64,000 bases of DNA from Anaeromyxobacter oryzae (GCF_023169945.1 NZ_AP025591.1:6618501-6682500), one strand, 5' to 3'; counted from the stretch's first letter, positions 35,909-45,224 are shown. Notes: generated by a model from the letters alone, not told the origin. Translations and numbers: made by a program.

Positions 35909-37180
35909 TCAGGCGGCCTCGCCGCGGCGCGCGTGCGCGGGCGCCGACAGCCCGAAGATCTGCACGGCGGCCTCGACGAGCGGCTCGCCGGCCCCTCCCT
36001 CGGTCGCCGCCCTGCGCAGCCGGGCGCTCGGCGCGTGGAGGAGCTTCGAGACGATCGAGCCCGCCATCGCGTCGAGGCGCCGCGCGAGCTCCGGGTCCTC
36101 GCCGAGGCGGCGGAGCGTCCGCTCCACCTCCTCGCGCGCGATCTCGGCGGCGCGGCTGCGCATCTCCTGGATGAGCGGCGCGGCCCGGCGCTCGGCCTCG
36201 GCGCGCGCGAACTTCTGGACCTCCTCCTCGACGATGTTCCCGCCCTCGTGCGCGGCGGTCGCGCGCTCGGCGAGCGCGGCCTTCATCACGCGATCGAGAT
36301 CGTCGACGTCGCAGAGGTAGACGTCCGGGATCGCGCCGGTCTCGGCGGGGATCGCGCGCGGGACCGCGAGATCGACGAGGACGATGCGGCGACGCCGCGA
36401 GCGGACGAGGGCTGCCATCGCCGCAGGGGCGAAGGCGGCCGGCGCGGCCGGCGCCGCGGAGATCACCACGTCGGCGTGCCGGAGCTCCTCCTCGAGCGCC
36501 TCGAGCGGCCTCGCCGTCGCGCCGAGCTCCGCGGCGAGCGCCTCGGCATTCGCGACCGTCCGGTTCAGGACGACGACGGAGGCCTTCTGGTCCCGGAGGT
36601 GCTGCGCGGAGAGCCGCGCCATCTCGCCCGCGCCGAGCACCACCGCGCGACAGCCGGCGAGCGGCCCGAGGACCTTCTCCGCGAGGGCGACGGCGGCGTG
36701 GCCCCAGGAGACGCCCGCGCGGCCGACGGCGGTCTCGGTCCGCACCCGCTTGGCGGCCGCGAGCGCGCGGGAGAGCACCGTGGTGAGCTCCTTGCCGGCC
36801 GTGCCGACGTCGACGGCGCGCTGGAAGGCGTCCTTCACCTGCCCCTGGATCTGGGGCTCGCCGACGATCGCCGACTCGAGGCTGGCGGCGACGCGCACGA
36901 GGTGCCGGAACGCCTCCTCGCCGTGGAGCTCGAACAGCGGCAGGTCGCGGCCCGCCCGCGCCTGCATCGCCTGCCGCAGCGCCATCGAGGCCGCGGCGGG
37001 ACATCGGGTCGCAGCGTACAGCTCGACGCGATAGCAGGTGGACAGCACAACCACCTCGTCCACGCCGCCCAGCGCCGCGTAGCCGGCGAGAACCTCCGGC
37101 CACTGCTCGGCGGGGATGGCGAGGACCTCGCGATCCGCGACGGTCGCGCCCTTCTGGTTGAGCCCGACGGCGACGAGCAA
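35909..37180 (-). CDS. hemA: glutamyl-tRNA reductase
   Basis: Reduces glutamyl-tRNA to glutamate-1-semialdehyde with NADPH, the first committed step of haem synthesis by the C5 route. The 423-aa protein has VGLNQKGATV, LSTCYRVELYA with the catalytic Cys49, ASLESAIVGEPQIQGQVK, the nucleotide-binding VVLGAGEMA and VLNRTVANAEALA, and a C-terminal dimerisation domain. The start is TTG 37180, supported by AAGGAGG 8 nt upstream and by the fit of LVAVGLNQ to the family N-terminus. It heads the minus-strand set with the haem-motif kinase and the NtrC-type gene. High cytochrome demand in this locus gives the context a clear logic. Confidence 0.96.
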   Translation of the reverse strand: MLVAVGLNQKGATVADREVLAIPAEQWPEVLAGYAALGGVDEVVVLSTCYRVELYAATRCPAAASMALRQAMQARAGRDLPLFELHGEEAFRHLVRVAASLESAIVGEPQIQGQVKDAFQRAVDVGTAGKELTTVLSRALAAAKRVRTETAVGRAGVSWGHAAVALAEKVLGPLAGCRAVVLGAGEMARLSAQHLRDQKASVVVLNRTVANAEALAAELGATARPLEALEEELRHADVVISAAPAAPAAFAPAAMAALVRSRRRRIVLVDLAVPRAIPAETGAIPDVYLCDVDDLDRVMKAALAERATAAHEGGNIVEEEVQKFARAEAERRAAPLIQEMRSRAAEIAREEVERTLRRLGEDPELARRLDAMAGSIVSKLLHAPSARLRRAATEGGAGEPLVEAAVQIFGLSAPAHARRGEAA

Positions 37181-37553
37181 AACGACGCCCTCCTTACCCG
37201 GGATTCCGCGGCACTAGAGCAATCCGCGTGCCCCCGCCGGACCGCGCCAAATTCCGGCAGACGGGCGGGTGAAATCACGCAACGCTTGCGCCTTTTCACC
37301 CGATTCGCGATCGCCGACGAAACGGCTGCATGGCTGCGCGGGAGTTTTCATTTGGCACTGACAACTTCCGTAACTGGGCCCGTCCCACGGTCACCGGACC
37401 CCGAACGTCGCGGGTGGCCGATTGCCGCGTGGACCGTGGAACATTACGGCACCCTGATTGCACACCCGCGCACCCCCAGTCCACGCCGCAGCGAACGGAG
37501 TGTCGATCCCCGTGTACGCGAGATCCGCCGCCCAACACGCCTACAGCGCCGCT
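37181..37553. other. 373-bp intergenic region between hemA and the 17-haem cytochrome gene
   Basis: No gene is credible here. It contains a two-level inverted repeat: CGGGTGAAA (37266-37274) with TTTCACCCG (37294-37302), and inside it CGCAA with TTGCG. The repeat lies about 170-205 bp before the start of transcription predicted from the sigma-54 promoter at 37447, a usual distance for an activator site. I see no good sigma-70 promoter for hemA. Confidence 0.5.
37447..37462 (+). promoter_or_regulatory. sigma-54 promoter of the cytochrome operon
   Basis: GGCAC at 37448-37452 and TTGCA at 37458-37462, with exactly 10 bases between GG and GC. This is the best sigma-54 match in the window. RNA would start near 37473, which rules out ATG 37458 as the cytochrome start codon. 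Confidence 0.72.
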
Positions 37554-39095
37554 GTGGTACGGACCCTCCGTCTCGGCGGAGTGATGTACGTCGCGCTCAT
37601 CCTTTTCTGCACACAGGGCGCGTACGGGCAGCAGCAGCCGCCCCGCGCGACGCCGCCGTCCGGCGCGCCCGCCCCGGCCGTCGCGGCGCCCCCCGCCGCG
37701 GAGCGGTGCTCCGGCTGTCACGCGCAGCTCACGCAGCGGACGATCGTCCACGGCGCGCTGCAGAAGCACGACTGCCAGGCGTGCCACAAGCCCGCCGCCG
37801 GCGAGCAGGGCAAGTGCCGCGCCCGCACGGCGACGCACTGGACGCTGATCCGGACCGAGCCGGAGCTCTGCTACGGCTGCCACGCGCGGAAGGACCAGTC
37901 CAAGTCCGTGCACACCGCCGTGCGCCAGGGGAGCTGCCTCTCCTGCCACGAGGCGCACGCCTCGAATAACGCGGGCCTGCTGAACGAGCCCCGCGAGAAG
38001 GTCTGCTTCACCTGCCACGAGCCGGAGCCGCTCCTCACGAAGGCGGTGAAGCACGCGCCCGTGGCGGAGGGCCGCTGCCTCGAGTGCCACGACGCGCACG
38101 GCGGCAACCTCCCGAACGCGATCAAGGCGGAGAGCGGGAGCGCGTTCTGCCTCAAGTGCCACGACGCGAAGGCGCCCACCGGCAAGGGCACCCCTGGGCC
38201 TGCATTCCGGGTCGATCTCGCGAAGGCGGTCGTCCACGCGGCGCTGAAGCGCACCGACTGCCTCGGTTGCCACGACGGCGGGCACTCGAGCGACAACCGC
38301 AAGCTGCTCAAGAAGTCCGTGGTGGAGCTCTGCTACGGCTGCCACGAGCGGAAGGACCGGTCCAAGTTCCCGCACGGCGCCGTCCTGGTCGGCGACTGCG
38401 CCGTGTGCCACGACCCGCACGCGTCCGACAACGCGAAGCTCCTGGCGAAGGCGACGACGCAGGAGACGTGCTTCCTCTGCCACCAGGACGACCTGACCGG
38501 CCGGAAGGTCGTGCATGCACCGGTGGCGAAGGGCTGCGAGCAGTGCCACGACCCGCACGGCGGCGCGTCGCGGTACGCGCTGAAGGGCGGCGAAGGCAAG
38601 GCGGCCTGCTACAAGTGTCACAAGCCGCTCGACGAGAAGAAGGTCAAGCACGCCGCGCTCGAGCGGTACGGGTGCACCGGCTGCCACGATCCGCACGGCA
38701 CCGCGAACCGTGGCCTCCTCTCGAAGAAGGTCAACGCGGTCTGCACGGCGTGCCACCCCGACCAGAAGGACGGGAGGCACGTCACCGCCATCGCCGCGGG
38801 CGGCCACCCGGTCGGCGGCGAGCTCAACGACCCGCGCCGGCCCGGCCGCGACTTCTCCTGCGCGAGCTGCCACGACCCGCACGGCTCGGACAACCCGCGG
38901 CTGTTCTACTACGGGTCGAATGCGATGGAGTCGTGCGACGGGTGCCACGGCGACAAGTCCGGCAAGCGCCCCGAGCTGAAGAACATCGTCTCGCGGGCGA
39001 AGCGTCCGGCGGCGACGCCGGCCAGCGGCGTCGGCGGAGGCGCGGGCGGCGGCGCAGGCGCGCCGGGCAGCGGCGCCGGGGAGGTGGTCCGGTGA
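37554..39095 (+). CDS. 17-haem c-type cytochrome (paired CxxCH family)
   Basis: A 513-aa exported electron-transfer protein with 17 CxxCH motifs, about one per 29 residues, mostly in the doubled arrangement CxxCH...CHDPHG. The signal peptide is VRTLRLGGVMYVALILFCTQGAYG. The start is uncertain: I use GTG 37554 because it gives a normal signal peptide and lies after the predicted transcription start; GTG 37512 or ATG 37584 are possible. The C-terminal 40 residues are a Gly/Ala linker without haem. The next gene overlaps as GTGA. It is likely a periplasmic or outer-surface wire in an extracellular electron-transfer system. Confidence 0.92.
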   Translation: MVRTLRLGGVMYVALILFCTQGAYGQQQPPRATPPSGAPAPAVAAPPAAERCSGCHAQLTQRTIVHGALQKHDCQACHKPAAGEQGKCRARTATHWTLIRTEPELCYGCHARKDQSKSVHTAVRQGSCLSCHEAHASNNAGLLNEPREKVCFTCHEPEPLLTKAVKHAPVAEGRCLECHDAHGGNLPNAIKAESGSAFCLKCHDAKAPTGKGTPGPAFRVDLAKAVVHAALKRTDCLGCHDGGHSSDNRKLLKKSVVELCYGCHERKDRSKFPHGAVLVGDCAVCHDPHASDNAKLLAKATTQETCFLCHQDDLTGRKVVHAPVAKGCEQCHDPHGGASRYALKGGEGKAACYKCHKPLDEKKVKHAALERYGCTGCHDPHGTANRGLLSKKVNAVCTACHPDQKDGRHVTAIAAGGHPVGGELNDPRRPGRDFSCASCHDPHGSDNPRLFYYGSNAMESCDGCHGDKSGKRPELKNIVSRAKRPAATPASGVGGGAGGGAGAPGSGAGEVVR

Positions 39096-40393
39096 TCGCG
39101 TCGCTCCTCGTCGCCGCTGCGCTCGCCGCCGCGCCGCCTCCCACGGGCGCCTCCGAGGTCGTCGCGCGCGTCGACGCCGTCGTGCTCGACGCCGCGGCCG
39201 TCGCGCAGCGCGCCGCGGCGTTCGGCGCGCAGGGTGAGCACCTCGAGGCCGCGCAGGTGCTCTCGACGCTGGTGGACGAGGTGCTGCTCGCGGCGGAGGC
39301 GGAGCGGCTCGGGCTGCGGAAGGACCCGGCGTACCTCGCGCGCATCGAGGCCACGCGGCGCCGGTTCGCCGCGGCGGCCCTGCTCGACGCGGAGGTGGCG
39401 AGCGTCGCGCCCCCGGAGTCGATGCTCCGCGAGATGTACCACGCGAGCAGCGACTTCGCGCGGCTCGAGACTCTCGCGTTCGAGACGAGCGAGGCGGCCG
39501 GCGCGGCGCGCGATCGGATCGCGAGGGGCTCCTCCTTCGCCGCGGAGGCGAAGGGCGCGGTCGTCGCGCAGCTGTACCCGACGCCCGAGAGCGCGCCGTT
39601 CCTGCTGCGCGCGCAGCTCGCGCCGGCCCTGGCGGCCGCGGTCTTCGCGGCGAAGCCCGGCGCCGTCGTCGGCCCGGTCGCCGCCGGCCCGGGCTTCACC
39701 GTCGCGCGGGTCCTCGCGATCGAGATCGGCGACGAGAAGGGGTTCGCGGCGAAGCGCGAGTCGCTCGTGGAGCACGCGAGGAAGCAGCTCGCGACCCAGG
39801 CGCGCGCGCACCTCGCGCAGAGCCTCCGGGCCGGCGCGAGGGTCCAGCTCGACGAGGCCTTCCTGAAGGGCGTGAAGGGCCTCGACGCGACGCCGGAGGA
39901 GCAGCAGCACGTCATCGCGACGGTCGGCGGGAAGCCCCTGCGATACGGCGACGTCCTCCCGTCGATCCGCACCATCGCCGAGAGCGGCATGGGCGGACAC
40001 CTGGCCGGCCCGACGGTGCGCACCCAGGTCGCCTGGCAGGAGATCGACGCGCGGCTGCTCCAGGACGTCGCCGTCGAGCGCGGGTACGACCGGCGTCCAG
40101 AGGTCGGCGCGCAGGTGCGCGGCGCGGAGCGGAACGTGCTCGCGCTCCTCGCCGCCGAGCGGATCCGGGCGGCGGCGCCGTCTCCGACGGAGGCCGAGCT
40201 GAAGGCCTTCTACGACCGGAACGCGGCCGCGCTCCGCAAGCCGCTGCAGCAGGTCATCCCCGAGGTCGCCGCCGGCGCCGCCCAGGAGAAGCGCGAGCGC
40301 TTCCTGCTCGCGCGCGTCGAGGAGCTCCGGAGGAACGCCGTCATCAAGATCGACTCCGGCGCTCTCGCGCGCGCCACGGGCGCTGCAAGATGA
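39092..40393 (+). CDS. SurA/PpiC-like periplasmic peptidyl-prolyl isomerase
   Basis: A 433-aa exported protein whose GTG start overlaps the cytochrome stop (GTGA), with a short signal peptide (VIASLLVAAALAAAPPP). A SurA-like N-terminal helical region (VLSTLVDEVLLAAEAERLGL) precedes a parvulin-type rotamase segment (FARLETLAF, GSSFAAEAKG, GAVVGPVAAGPGFTVARVL), then a second helical chaperone-like part (IATVGGKPLRYGDVLPSI). Such isomerases commonly accompany porin-cytochrome genes and are thought to help fold the exported cytochrome or barrel. Translational coupling to the 17-haem cytochrome supports a dedicated role. Confidence 0.85.
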   Translation: MIASLLVAAALAAAPPPTGASEVVARVDAVVLDAAAVAQRAAAFGAQGEHLEAAQVLSTLVDEVLLAAEAERLGLRKDPAYLARIEATRRRFAAAALLDAEVASVAPPESMLREMYHASSDFARLETLAFETSEAAGAARDRIARGSSFAAEAKGAVVAQLYPTPESAPFLLRAQLAPALAAAVFAAKPGAVVGPVAAGPGFTVARVLAIEIGDEKGFAAKRESLVEHARKQLATQARAHLAQSLRAGARVQLDEAFLKGVKGLDATPEEQQHVIATVGGKPLRYGDVLPSIRTIAESGMGGHLAGPTVRTQVAWQEIDARLLQDVAVERGYDRRPEVGAQVRGAERNVLALLAAERIRAAAPSPTEAELKAFYDRNAAALRKPLQQVIPEVAAGAAQEKRERFLLARVEELRRNAVIKIDSGALARATGAAR

Positions 40394-40483
40394 ACTGGGC
40401 GTGTTGCCCCACCGTGGGTGCAGCACCCCACCTCACCACGAACAAGGGACACACCTCATCCTGTGATTGCAGGGCCTTGCACG

Positions 40484-40499
40484 TGGCATGTGGGATGCT
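40484..40499 (+). promoter_or_regulatory. candidate sigma-54 promoter
   Basis: TGGCATG at 40484-40490 and ATGCT at 40495-40499, with exactly 10 bases between GG (40485) and GC (40497). Transcription would start about 50 nt before ATG 40563. Confidence 0.55.
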
Positions 40500-40562
40500 T
40501 GGCACCTTCGCCCGCCGGCCTCACCGCCACAATCCGCCAGATACGGTCGGCCCTCACGGACG

Positions 40563-41024
40563 ATGAAGCGTAACCCGGCACACGAGATCAGGGGCCCCGG
40601 CGGCTCGCTTCCGCTCCGTCCCGAGGACGAGGCCGCGCTCGACCTCGCGATGCTGATCGATGGCGAGACCAGCGGCCGGCCGCTCGACGAGGTCCTGCTG
40701 CAGTACGGACGCTCGCGCAGCACCTACTACGAGAAGCTGCGCCGGTTCCGCGACGGGGGGCTCGAGGGGCTCCTGGCGCGTCCGCCCGGTCCGCGCAGCC
40801 CGTGGCGCCGTCCGCTCGAGGTGGTCCGCTTCATCGTGACCACTCGGCTCAGGCACCCCGAGCGCGGCGCCGCCGCGATCGCCGGCGACCTGGAGCACCT
40901 CGGGCACGCCGTGAGCGTCCGCAGCGTGGAGCGGACGCTCACGCAGTTCGGCCTCACGCGCCCGGTGTCGCGCGTCGCGCCCGCGACCACCCCGGAGCGT
41001 AACGGGGGCCAGGGCAACCCGTGA
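40563..41024 (+). CDS. helix-turn-helix protein resembling a transposase N-terminal half
   Basis: A 153-aa DNA-binding protein. YGRSRSTYYEKLRRFRDGGLEGL and then RHPERGAAAIAGDLEHLG followed by VSVRSVERTLTQFGL match the paired helix-turn-helix segments at the N-terminus of IS481/IS30-type transposases, where they precede a DDE catalytic core. No such core follows: the gene stops 30 residues later and overlaps the next gene as GTGA. ATG 40563 is favoured over an in-frame start at 40467 because the latter lies before the sigma-54 promoter. It is probably a domesticated regulator. Its position inside the cytochrome locus suggests it controls it. Confidence 0.75.
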   Translation: MKRNPAHEIRGPGGSLPLRPEDEAALDLAMLIDGETSGRPLDEVLLQYGRSRSTYYEKLRRFRDGGLEGLLARPPGPRSPWRRPLEVVRFIVTTRLRHPERGAAAIAGDLEHLGHAVSVRSVERTLTQFGLTRPVSRVAPATTPERNGGQGNP

Positions 41025-43474
41025 GAGCGTCGCTCGCCGTCGCGATCGCCGCCGCCGCCGTGCTCGCCTCGCCGGCCAGCGCCGCACCCTTCCCTGCGCG
41101 CAGCGGCGAGTCCGGGCTCGTCGACGTCCCCGACGGCGAGGTCGTCGGCGTGGGCGGTGGCCTCCTCGGCGCCGAGCTCCGGCTCGATCATCCCTCCGGC
41201 GACGCGGCGACCTTCGGGCCGCTCCCGCTCTACGCCGTCGCCGGCGTCACCGATCGCGTCGAGGTCGGCCTCACGATGCGCGAGTGGGGCCAGCCGGGCG
41301 ATCCGCGGCCGGCGCGCGTCCTGTTCGGCAGCGCGCTGAAGCTGCAGCTCCTCTCCGCGACCGAGGGACGTCCCGCGCTCGCGGTCGATGGCACCCTCGA
41401 TCGCATCGGGTCCTCTGAGGTGCTCGGTGGCCGGCTCATCGCCTCCACGCGCCGGGCCGGCCGGCTCCGCTTCGCCGCCTTCATCGGCGGCGAGTCCGGG
41501 CGCGAGCGCGGCCTGACCTACGGCGGGGCGATCGCGCTCGTGCACCGGAGCGACGTCGAGACGGTCCTCGAGGCGCTGAACGGGCCGCGCGGGGCGAACC
41601 TCGGCGCCGCGATCCGCTGGCGCGCCCTCTCGACGCTCGGGATGTCGCTCGGGGTGAACTACCTGCCGCGGGAGAGCGGGTTCCAGGTGAGCCTCGGGTT
41701 CGGGTTCGGGCCGCCGGGCAGGACCTCGGCGACGACCGCCGAGCCGGCTCCCTCGGCGGCGCCCGCGCAGCCGGACACCGCCGCGACGCCGGCCGCCCTC
41801 GCCTTCCGGGACGACCGCCCGAGGTTCCGCCTGCGCCTGCGCACGGGCGAGCTGCTCGGGACGGAGCCGCGCCACCTCCAGGCCGCCCCGTACGCGCCGC
41901 CGGCGCTCGCGTCGTCGACCATGCCGGGCCGCGTCGCCCCGGCGAGGGCGCCGGCGCTGTCGGTGGAGGACGTGCTCGAGTCGCAGCTGCGCGAGGCGGA
42001 GAGCCAGACCGACGCCCGCGAGCGCCGCCTCCGCGCGACCGCCGACGCCCTCGCCTCGCGCGCGCTCGACGGCGTGGCCGAGGGTCGCCGCCTCGACGAG
42101 CGCGAGCGCTCGCTCGGGGAGCGGACGCAGCAGCTCGACGCCCGCGAGCGTCGCATCTCGTTCCGCGGCGCGCCGACCCAGCAGCAGCGCCAGCTCGAGT
42201 CGCAGGAGGCGCAGCTCGCGGCCCAGGAGCGGCAGCTCGCGGCCCAGGAGCGGAGCCTCGCGCCCGCCGTCGAGGCGGCGCAGGGCAAGGAGCAGGACGC
42301 CTCCGCACGCGAGGACGCCGAGCGGCAGGAGGTCAACCGGCTCACCGCCTCCGCCACCTCCACCTCGAACCGCGCCCAGCAGCTCGAGCTCCGCAAGCAG
42401 GCGGTCGCCGCCAAGGGCCGGCAGCTCGCCGGACTCGAGGCGCGGCTCGTGGCGACGGGCGAGCGGATCGACGCCGTCGAGAAGACGCTCCGGGTCCGCG
42501 GCGAGCGGCTCGACGCCTCGCAGCGCCGCCTCGACGCGCGGGCCGAGCGGCTCGACCTCCTCGAGCGCCGCGCCGCGGGTCCGCAGGCCGGCCCGGAGAG
42601 CGCCGGGCCGCGGCCGGCCGATCTGCCGAAGGACGCGCGCGCCCAGAAGGACAAGGCCGTGTTCGTCATGGTCGTGAAGTCGCCGACGGCCGTCGTGAAG
42701 GAGCGCAGCGCGCAGGCCGGCGCGGCGGCCCCCGCCCCGTCCGCGGCGGCGGCCTCGGCCCACCCCGGCGTCGCCGTCGAGAAGGCGGTCGCGGCCGCCA
42801 CGGTGGTCATGTTCCCGACCCCCGCGAGCCAGATCTCCGAGCTCGACCTCGAGACCGTGGACAGCATCGCGAAGCTCGCCGCCCGCGAGAAGTGCGAGCT
42901 GCTCATCTGGGCGCGCGCGAAGGACCCGAGCCTCATGGCCGAGGCCCAGCGCCGCGCGGCGCAGATCCGGAGCCGCGTGCTCGCGGCGGCCGCGCTCGAG
43001 GAGAAGCAGATCGTCACCCGGATCACGACGCGGCCGGCCGGCCAGGGCGTCGACGTCGTGATCTCCGCGCTCCGGGACCAGCCGTCGGTCTCCCCGTCGC
43101 CCGCGGCCGACGCGCCCGCGACCCCGGCGCCGGCCCCGACGGCCCCGACTGCGCCCGCGCCGGCCCTCGTCGCCGGCGAGACCGGCCGCCGCCAGATCCG
43201 CGAGGCCGTCGTCGCGGCGCAGCCGTCCATCGAGGCCTGCGTCGCGCAGGTCCTCGAGGCCCAGCGCCTGTCGCGCGCGGAGGGCGTGCTGCGGCTCACC
43301 GTCTCGGCGCAGGGCAAGGTGACGAAGGTCGCGACCGGGACCGGCGATCTCGCCGGACCCGAGCTCGAGGCCTGCCTCTCGCAGGCGGCCGCCGCCTGGA
43401 AGTTCCCCGCGTCCGACGCCGAGTACGTGGTGGACGTGCCGATCACGATCATCCGCGGCGGGGGGGCCCGATGA
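41021..43474 (+). CDS. exported protein: beta-domain, long coiled coil, OmpA-like and AgmX/PglI-like C-terminus
   Basis: An 817-aa protein whose GTG start overlaps the helix-turn-helix stop; residues 1-22 are a signal peptide. Residues 25-230 are beta-rich with a porin-like pattern (GESGLVDVPDGEVVGVGGG, LGVNYLPRESGFQVSLGFGFG). Residues 310-520 form a charged Glu/Arg/Gln coiled coil with QLAAQERQ repeats. Residues 590-690 resemble a weak OmpA-type peptidoglycan-binding fold (VVMFPTPASQISEL). The last 95 residues (PSIEACVAQVLE ... AAAWKFPASDAEYVVDVP) match the AgmX/PglI C-terminal type, related to TonB ends. It could bridge peptidoglycan and the outer membrane at the conduit. Function inferred. 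Confidence 0.72.
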   Translation: MRASLAVAIAAAAVLASPASAAPFPARSGESGLVDVPDGEVVGVGGGLLGAELRLDHPSGDAATFGPLPLYAVAGVTDRVEVGLTMREWGQPGDPRPARVLFGSALKLQLLSATEGRPALAVDGTLDRIGSSEVLGGRLIASTRRAGRLRFAAFIGGESGRERGLTYGGAIALVHRSDVETVLEALNGPRGANLGAAIRWRALSTLGMSLGVNYLPRESGFQVSLGFGFGPPGRTSATTAEPAPSAAPAQPDTAATPAALAFRDDRPRFRLRLRTGELLGTEPRHLQAAPYAPPALASSTMPGRVAPARAPALSVEDVLESQLREAESQTDARERRLRATADALASRALDGVAEGRRLDERERSLGERTQQLDARERRISFRGAPTQQQRQLESQEAQLAAQERQLAAQERSLAPAVEAAQGKEQDASAREDAERQEVNRLTASATSTSNRAQQLELRKQAVAAKGRQLAGLEARLVATGERIDAVEKTLRVRGERLDASQRRLDARAERLDLLERRAAGPQAGPESAGPRPADLPKDARAQKDKAVFVMVVKSPTAVVKERSAQAGAAAPAPSAAAASAHPGVAVEKAVAAATVVMFPTPASQISELDLETVDSIAKLAAREKCELLIWARAKDPSLMAEAQRRAAQIRSRVLAAAALEEKQIVTRITTRPAGQGVDVVISALRDQPSVSPSPAADAPATPAPAPTAPTAPAPALVAGETGRRQIREAVVAAQPSIEACVAQVLEAQRLSRAEGVLRLTVSAQGKVTKVATGTGDLAGPELEACLSQAAAAWKFPASDAEYVVDVPITIIRGGGAR

Positions 43475-43485
43475 GGAGGTGCGCC

Positions 43486-45219
43486 ATGCGCCGGGTCCTC
43501 GTACCGATGGCGATCGCGACGCTGCTCGCGCCCGCCGCGCCGCGCGCGTTCGAGTGGAGCGGGCGCGTCGGCGTGCTCTACGGCCGCGACGACCAGTGGT
43601 CGCCCGCCGGCGCGAGGCTCACCGACCCGCGCCTCGATCTCGATCTCGCCCTCGACGCCGCCGGCTACTTCTACCGGCCCGGCGCGGTGGCGTACCAGGG
43701 CGGCGTCCTGTACCGGCGGCTGGCGACGAGCCTCGGCGGGCCGTCCAGGGTGGACGACGATCTGTCCTACCGGCTCCGGAGCGCGATCTTCGGCGATCCG
43801 GCGAGCCCCTTCCGGCTCGACCTCGCCGCCGATCGCGTGGACTCCGGCTCCACGTCGAGCGGCGATCAGATCGGGGACTTCAAGTCGAGGATCTACGGCG
43901 CCACCGCCACGATCGCCGTCCCCGACCGGCCCGCGGTCCAGCTCGGCTATGCCTATGACGAGCTGACCCGGGACGTCCTGACGCTCGGCCCGTCGAGCCG
44001 CACGCTGCAGACGGTCACCGCGAACGCCCAGCACGGCGCGACGGGGTACTCCTACGACGCGCGCTACCAGGGCCACCTCTCCGACGGCACGTTCGCCGCG
44101 GACAACTACGACGATCACCAGGTCGACGTGAACGCGGCCGCCAATCTCTCGGACCCCTTCTCGCTCCAGTTCTCGGAGCACTACTTCCTCCGGCTCCCGC
44201 GCCTCGACTCGACCTTCAACCCGCGCCAGGAGACGAACTCGGCGTTCGCCTCGCTGCGATACGGCTACGGAAACGCCCCCACCGTCACGCGCCTGAACTA
44301 CTCGTACGGCCACGCGGTCCAGACCGCGCCCGGCGTCGCTGACGTGGAGCGCACGTCGAACAGGATGGAGCTCTCGGTCCTCCGTAACCTCACCTCGACC
44401 TGGAGCCTGCAGGGCGACGTGAGCGGCACGTTCGCGGACGACCGGCTCGGCGTCGAGCTGCAGCGGAACTCCGGGCAGGACCTGTCCGGCACGGTCCGCT
44501 GGCGCTCCGCGACGGACACCGACTCCCTCGAGCTCCACGCCGGGCCCTCGGTGGGTCTCCTCGAGCCGAGCGGGGCCGACACGCAGCTGGCGTGGGGCGG
44601 CAGGGGCGGCGTGGCGCTCGCGCGCACCTGGGGCGAGTACCGGACGACGCTCTCGTATGACCTCTCCTACGCGAACGGCCTCGCCGCCGAGCAGGGCTGG
44701 AGCTTCCGGCAGCAGGGGCTCGCCGGCGCCGACCGCGTCCTCGGCATGGGCGTCCTCCGCGTGCAGGTCACCCTCTCCTCCGACCGCCACGAAAGCCCCC
44801 TCTTCGGCGCCGGCGCGAGCCGCTCCGTCTCCGGCCGCCTGGAGTACCGCTGGGGCACGAGCACGCTCTCCGCCCAGGCGTCTCAGTCCGACGGCATCGC
44901 CGGGACCGTGACCGGCGTGAACGGCGATGGCCTGTTCCTCCCGGCCCCCTACAACACGCACGTCCGGACCGCCTCGCTCGTGGGGTCGACGCTGTTCTTC
45001 CGGCGAATCGCGGTCACCGGTCGCGCGCTCTACTCCTCCACCGACCTGCCCGACCGCCCCGCGCTCGACGAGGGCGAGCTCTACGGCTCGGTCGATCTCG
45101 TCTACGCGGCGCTCCGGATCGGGGTCGAGGATCGCTACGTCGTCTCCGAGACGCCGGCCGGCACCGGCCGGACGAACCAGGTCCTGCTCCGGCTCTACCG
45201 GACGTTCGGCTCGCGGTAG
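43486..45219 (+). CDS. outer-membrane beta-barrel protein (porin of a porin-cytochrome conduit)
   Basis: A 577-aa exported protein almost wholly of amphipathic beta strands (AVQLGYAYDELTRDVL, GYSYDARYQGHLSDGTF, RLEYRWGTSTLSAQASQ). The signal peptide is MRRVLVPMAIATLLAPAAPRA. ATG 43486 is chosen because AGGAGG lies 6 nt upstream; ATG 43471 would overlap the previous stop. It lacks a recognisable plug. Size and setting between multihaem cytochromes resemble the barrels that sheath cytochromes in MtrB- and OmbB-type conduits, though a sequence link to those families is not evident by eye. Next gene starts 5 nt later. Confidence 0.8.
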   Translation: MRRVLVPMAIATLLAPAAPRAFEWSGRVGVLYGRDDQWSPAGARLTDPRLDLDLALDAAGYFYRPGAVAYQGGVLYRRLATSLGGPSRVDDDLSYRLRSAIFGDPASPFRLDLAADRVDSGSTSSGDQIGDFKSRIYGATATIAVPDRPAVQLGYAYDELTRDVLTLGPSSRTLQTVTANAQHGATGYSYDARYQGHLSDGTFAADNYDDHQVDVNAAANLSDPFSLQFSEHYFLRLPRLDSTFNPRQETNSAFASLRYGYGNAPTVTRLNYSYGHAVQTAPGVADVERTSNRMELSVLRNLTSTWSLQGDVSGTFADDRLGVELQRNSGQDLSGTVRWRSATDTDSLELHAGPSVGLLEPSGADTQLAWGGRGGVALARTWGEYRTTLSYDLSYANGLAAEQGWSFRQQGLAGADRVLGMGVLRVQVTLSSDRHESPLFGAGASRSVSGRLEYRWGTSTLSAQASQSDGIAGTVTGVNGDGLFLPAPYNTHVRTASLVGSTLFFRRIAVTGRALYSSTDLPDRPALDEGELYGSVDLVYAALRIGVEDRYVVSETPAGTGRTNQVLLRLYRTFGSR

Positions 45220-45224
45220 GTCCC

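Noticed and set aside
37458..37553. ATG 37458 as start of the 17-haem cytochrome
   Set aside because: It lies inside the -12 element of the sigma-54 promoter, before the expected transcription start.
40563..41024. Complete insertion sequence
   Set aside because: No DDE core, no terminal inverted repeats and no target duplication were seen.
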